Origin: Rhodoferax sp.
GTDB lineage: Bacteria > Pseudomonadota > Gammaproteobacteria > Burkholderiales > Burkholderiaceae_C
DNA: 7,651 nucleotides
Direction of reading: 5' to 3'
NCBI GenBank assembly: GCA_028711355.1
Contig: JAQTSL010000025.1
Location: 11,995 to 19,645 of the forward strand
Shown: in pieces, positions 4,748 through 7,651 of the stretch
Numbering within the stretch: the stretch's first letter is position 1
Layout: every line of letters starts with the position of its first letter
Notes under the pieces: model-generated
Told to the model about the DNA's origin: nothing
Seen by the model: only the letters and a program-made list of their open reading frames with translations
Databases searched by the model: none
Made by a program: the position numbers and the translations under genes

Positions 4748-6828
4748 GGCGCACCGCGCTGCATCGCCTGCACCTGCACCAGACAATCGTAATAGGTCGG
4801 CCCACCACCCAGGTCGGTCAGCGCCTGGCTGGTGAGCTGGTTGACGTTGCTGCCGTCCAGCCCGAGCTTGCGCCACCAGACGCCCAGCCCGTTGACCACG
4901 CCAGCGCGGGCGCGACCGTTCAGGCGCAGTCTGCTAAGCGTGCTGCCACGGTCGTTGAAGACGCGCACGGTGCAGCCGTCGCTTAAATGTCGCGCTGCCG
5001 CATCATCAGGGTGCATTTCAAGTATCGGCTCGCCCTCGCTGGCGCGCAGGCTGGTAACGTTGACGAAGCTTGAATTCAAAAAATTGCGCGCTGGCGGCGA
5101 GATCATGGCCAGCGGGTAGCGCGCCGAGCTGCCCGCTGGCTCGTGGTTGGGCACATGGTCGGGCAGGCCGTCTTGCCCCTGGTCGGCCAGGCGCTGGCTG
5201 AAAAATTCGCATTTGCCCGACGGTGTCGGGAAACCGCCTTGCGCAAACGGTGCCTCAGGTGTGTCCAGCGTGGCAAAGCCTTGCACCAGCAGGGTGTCAA
5301 AGTTCACCGCTGTGCCAAATGCCTGGCGGCACAGGGCTTCGTCAGTGTCGTCAAAGCAATCCTCGGTAAAACCCATGCGCGTGGCCAGCGCCCTGAAGAT
5401 TTGCGTGTTGGGCCACGCCTGCCCGCGTGGCGCGATGGCTGGGCGGTTTAGCAGCACGTCGGTATGGCCGTAGGTGCTGTGCACGTCCCAGTGCTCCAAC
5501 TGGGTGGTGGCGGGCAAGATGTAGTCCGCGTAGTCAGCGGTGTCGGTCTGAAAATGCTCCAGCACCACGGTAAACAAGTCGGCGCGCGCAAAGCCCTGCA
5601 CCACCTTGGCCGAGTCGGGCGCAATAGCGACCGGGTTGCTGTTGTAAACGATCAGCGCCTCGATCGCCGGGCCAAATGCGCCACTTGCCGGGCGCAGCAA
5701 ATCATTGCCAATAGTGGCCATGTTGACGCTGCGCGGCGCGCGCCCGGCCAGCAGGTCGGGGCGTTGCAGCGCGGCCTTTTGCACCGGAAAAGTTCCTGAG
5801 CTCGACAGCAGCACGCCACCGCTGCGCTGGCGCCAGGCGCCCACCAGCGCGGGCAGGCTGGCGATCAGCCGTACTGCGTTAGCACCGCCGTGCACCCGCT
5901 GCACGCCGTAGTTGAGCCGGATGGCAACTTTTGCACCGTTGCGCGCCGCAGCGCCGTAGTCGTGCGCCAATGCCTCAATCTGCGCTGGGGTGATGCCGCA
6001 CAGCGCTGCCGCGCGCTCGGGCGGCCACAGCAGGGCGCGCTCGCGCAGACGCTCCCAGCCCAGTGTGTAGCGTTGCAGGTAGTCGTGGTCAAGCCAGTCG
6101 TGCACCACCAGTTGCTGCATGATTGATAGTGCCAGGGCGCCGTCGGTTCCGGGCAGCAAGGCGATATGGGTATGACATTTTTCGGCAGTTTCGGTGCGGC
6201 GCGGGTCGATACAAATGAGCTTGGCACCACGGCGCTTGGCATCGGCGGCGTAGCGCCAAAAGTGCAGGTTGCTGGTGATCGAGTTGCTACCCCAGATCAG
6301 GATCAGGTTGGCTTCGGCAAAAAATTCGAGCCGCATACCGAGTTTGGCACCGAGCGTATGGACCAGGCCCTCGCCCCCGGCGGTGGCGCAGATGGTGCGC
6401 TCCAGCCGCGACGCACCGAGCCGATTGAAAAAGCGTGCGGCGATGCTTTCGCCCTGCACCAGGCCCATGGTGCCAGCGTAGCTGTAGGGCAGAACAGCTT
6501 GCGGGTCACGTGCGGCGATGGCTTGCAAGCGCGCGGCAATGTCGTCCAGCGCTGCGCTCCAACTGACCGGCTCAAACTGCCCGGCACCCTTGGGGCCACT
6601 GCGCTTGAGCGGCTGCAAGATGCGCTGCGGGTGGTAGCTGCGCTCGGGGTAGCGCGACACCTTGGTGCACAGCACGCCGTCGGTATGCGGGTGCGCCGGG
6701 TTGCCCTGCACCTTGATCGCCACGCCGTCTTGCACCGTGGTGAGCAGCGAGCAGGTGTCAGGGCAGTCGTGCGGGCAGGCACCAATGATCTGATGGGTTG
6801 AATCGAGCATAGCAACAGGCGCCTTCAT
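4744..6828 (-). CDS. Molybdopterin/4Fe-4S oxidoreductase (DMSO reductase superfamily)
   Basis: A 694-residue molybdenum bis-MGD enzyme of the DMSO reductase superfamily. The N-terminal 4Fe-4S site is Cys18-x3-Cys22-x3-Cys26-x27-Cys54, followed by Lys56, the usual electron-relay lysine position. Cys147 in RTICATAGG lies where the protein ligand of molybdenum is expected; cysteine there is typical of nitrate, polysulfide and thiosulfate reductase types. Other landmarks are the MGD-binding segments LIWGSNSITSN (177-187), CIDPRRTETAEKC (206-218) and LLPGTDGALAL (224-234), and the C-terminal dinucleotide-binding domain from about 570. No twin-arginine signal is present, so it is probably cytoplasmic. 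No partner subunits are in view. The CPHDCPDTC pattern recalls the uncharacterised MopB_3 group; substrate unknown. TGA lies five codons upstream of ATG 6828; ATG 6810 is a second candidate start. Confidence 0.9.
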   Translation of the reverse strand: MKAPVAMLDSTHQIIGACPHDCPDTCSLLTTVQDGVAIKVQGNPAHPHTDGVLCTKVSRYPERSYHPQRILQPLKRSGPKGAGQFEPVSWSAALDDIAARLQAIAARDPQAVLPYSYAGTMGLVQGESIAARFFNRLGASRLERTICATAGGEGLVHTLGAKLGMRLEFFAEANLILIWGSNSITSNLHFWRYAADAKRRGAKLICIDPRRTETAEKCHTHIALLPGTDGALALSIMQQLVVHDWLDHDYLQRYTLGWERLRERALLWPPERAAALCGITPAQIEALAHDYGAAARNGAKVAIRLNYGVQRVHGGANAVRLIASLPALVGAWRQRSGGVLLSSSGTFPVQKAALQRPDLLAGRAPRSVNMATIGNDLLRPASGAFGPAIEALIVYNSNPVAIAPDSAKVVQGFARADLFTVVLEHFQTDTADYADYILPATTQLEHWDVHSTYGHTDVLLNRPAIAPRGQAWPNTQIFRALATRMGFTEDCFDDTDEALCRQAFGTAVNFDTLLVQGFATLDTPEAPFAQGGFPTPSGKCEFFSQRLADQGQDGLPDHVPNHEPAGSSARYPLAMISPPARNFLNSSFVNVTSLRASEGEPILEMHPDDAAARHLSDGCTVRVFNDRGSTLSRLRLNGRARAGVVNGLGVWWRKLGLDGSNVNQLTSQALTDLGGGPTYYDCLVQVQAMQRGAP

Positions 6829-6857
6829 GGTTTGGAATGTTCAGGCATGATTGTGCT

Positions 6858-6882
6858 TGAAACTTTCACAGGCATGGTTTCA
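6858..6882. promoter_or_regulatory. Inverted repeat between divergent genes, possible operator
   Basis: TGAAAC (6858-6863) and GTTTCA (6877-6882) form a perfect 6-bp dyad with a 13-base spacer, centred about 42 bp from the oxidoreductase start and 84 bp from the amidohydrolase start. CAGGC units overlap it. A dimeric regulator could bind here, but no regulator gene is in the window and the dyad is short enough to be chance. Confidence 0.25.
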
Positions 6883-6910
6883 GGCCTTGACACAGGCGCT
6901 AAAAAGTTTA

Positions 6911-6939
6911 TTGATTTTGGCCTCTAGCCCTTTTACTAT
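6911..6939 (+). promoter_or_regulatory. Weak candidate promoter for the amidohydrolase gene
   Basis: TTGATT (6911-6916) and TACTAT (6934-6939) are 17 bp apart and match four of six bases each, placing transcription start only a few bases before ATG 6954. A perfect TTGACA at 6887-6892 lies further upstream, but its best -10 (TATTGA at 6909-6914) is poor. Neither pair is convincing alone. Confidence 0.22.
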
Positions 6940-6960
6940 AAGTGTAAGCAGCTATGAATT
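6917..6960. repeat. Degenerate Comamonadaceae-type intergenic palindromic repeat
   Basis: The stretch reads GGCCTCTAGC (6919-6928), then an imperfect palindrome CTTTTACTATAAG (6930-6942), then AAGCAGCTAT (6946-6955). From memory this matches a dispersed element of Comamonadaceae genomes with flanks GGCCTCTAGCGCTTA and TAAGCGCAAGCAGCTATC. Here the central stem is degenerate. Its right flank runs into the ATG of the amidohydrolase gene. I cannot confirm copy number from one window. Confidence 0.5.
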
Positions 6961-7651
6961 TGATACAAGAAATTGAGGGCTCTTACGAGTCATTGGTGGC
7001 ACTGCGTCGCGACCTCCATGCCCACCCCGAGCTGTGTTTCAAAGAGCAGCGCACTGCTGATGTAGTGGCGGCCAAGTTGACCGAGTGGGGCATCGCCATC
7101 CACCGTGGGCTGGGTGCTACCGGTGTGGTGGGGGTGGTGCAGGGCACAAAGTCTGGGCGTGATATTGGCCAGGACATGGGACGTGCCATTGGCCTGCGCG
7201 CCGACATGGACGCGCTGCCGATGCAAGAGAAAAACACCTTTGCCCACGCCAGCAGCTACCCCGGCAAGATGCACGCTTGCGGCCACGACGGCCACACTGC
7301 CATGCTGCTGGCAGCCGCGCGGCACCTGGCCACCCAGCGCGACTTTGACGGCACGGTTTATCTGATTTTCCAGCCCGCTGAAGAAGGCGGCGGCGGTGCG
7401 CGCGAGATGATCAAAGACGGTCTGTTTGAGCGCTTTCCGATGCAAGCGGTGTTTGGCTTGCACAACTGGCCGGGTATGAAACTAGGCCAGATGGCGGCCA
7501 GTGCCGGGCCGGTGCTGGCCTCCAGCAACGAATTCAAGATCACGCTGCACGGCAAGGGGGGCCACGCCGCCATGCCACACAATGCGCTGGACCCAGTGCC
7601 GCTGGCGTGCCAGTTGGTGCAAGCGTTTCAGAGCATTGTGAGCCGCAACGT
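6954..7651 (+). CDS. M20D metallo-amidohydrolase (hippurate hydrolase-like), 5' part
   Basis: The 232 visible residues match the M20D peptidase/amidohydrolase family, which hydrolyses N-acyl amino acids (hippurate, indoleacetyl-amino acids, N-acetyl-diaminopimelate types). Two metal ions are bound by residues seen here: Cys109 and His111 in MHACGHDGHT, Glu143-Glu144 in QPAEEGGGGA, and His170 in GLHNWPG. Asp84 lies in GLRADMDALPM. The dimerisation lid domain starts near 188 (SSNEFKITLHGKGGHAAMPH), with His204. Full-length relatives have about 390-400 residues, so the remaining C-terminal part lies beyond the window. ATG 6954 gives the family-typical N-terminus MNLI...LRRDLHAHPELCF, though no good Shine-Dalgarno precedes it. 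Residues 65-76 look like a short extra loop before the GLRADMDALP strand. No signal peptide, so cytoplasmic. The exact substrate cannot be told. Confidence 0.93.
   Translation, partial: MNLIQEIEGSYESLVALRRDLHAHPELCFKEQRTADVVAAKLTEWGIAIHRGLGATGVVGVVQGTKSGRDIGQDMGRAIGLRADMDALPMQEKNTFAHASSYPGKMHACGHDGHTAMLLAAARHLATQRDFDGTVYLIFQPAEEGGGGAREMIKDGLFERFPMQAVFGLHNWPGMKLGQMAASAGPVLASSNEFKITLHGKGGHAAMPHNALDPVPLACQLVQAFQSIVSRN

Noticed and set aside
4508..4792. 94-codon open frame on the + strand across the small minus-strand ORF and the oxidoreductase end
   Set aside because: It starts at TTG without a ribosome binding site and is mostly antisense to stretches with better coding character. The end is Cys/Thr-rich nonsense.
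6166..6801. 211-codon open frame on the + strand opposite the oxidoreductase gene
   Set aside because: It lies wholly antisense to a gene with clear domain motifs. The composition is Ala/Arg/Gly/Val-heavy, as expected from the complement of GC-rich codons, and no family is recognised.

Overview
The window looks like a chromosomal segment of a betaproteobacterium, most likely from the Comamonadaceae (Rhodoferax/Polaromonas/Acidovorax neighbourhood). The grounds are the moderately high GC with GC-rich third positions, the style of the Tol-Pal proteins, and an intergenic repeat at about 6917-6960 that I recognise from memory as one scattered through Comamonadaceae genomes. No search was run, so the taxonomy is inference.

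Layout. Bases 80-703 (+) encode the C-terminal half of a GT-B glycosyltransferase; its N-terminal half is missing or cut off by an in-frame TAG at 26-28. A good promoter-like pair overlaps the end of that gene, followed by a hairpin and a T9 tract. Then comes a tight + strand cluster: tolB, pal and cpoB (the end of the Tol-Pal envelope operon; tolQ, tolR and tolA are not here), then tcdA (ct6A tRNA dehydratase), then a complete tRNA-Lys(UUU) closed by a strong rho-independent terminator. On the minus strand, 6828-4744 encodes a cytoplasmic-looking molybdopterin/4Fe-4S oxidoreductase, followed with an ATGA overlap by a possible 39-residue peptide. Divergent from it, 6954 to the right edge (+) begins an M20D metallo-amidohydrolase (hippurate hydrolase-like), incomplete at the window end.

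How the genes work together. TolB, Pal and CpoB act in the periplasm and outer membrane, linking outer-membrane constriction and peptidoglycan synthesis at the division site. TcdA finishes a modification at A37 of tRNAs reading ANN codons, and the next gene encodes one such substrate, tRNA-Lys(UUU). The molybdoenzyme and the amidohydrolase share a divergent intergenic region with a dyad and several CAGGC units, but nothing in the sequence shows that they share a pathway.

Overall this is mostly ordinary core genome. The points most worth a second look are the broken glycosyltransferase in the place where tolA might be expected, the tolB leader, the tcdA/tRNA-Lys pairing, the small ORF coupled to the orphan molybdoenzyme, and the repeat that runs into the amidohydrolase start codon. 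I see no convincing new multi-gene system, CRISPR array, insertion sequence or phage element.
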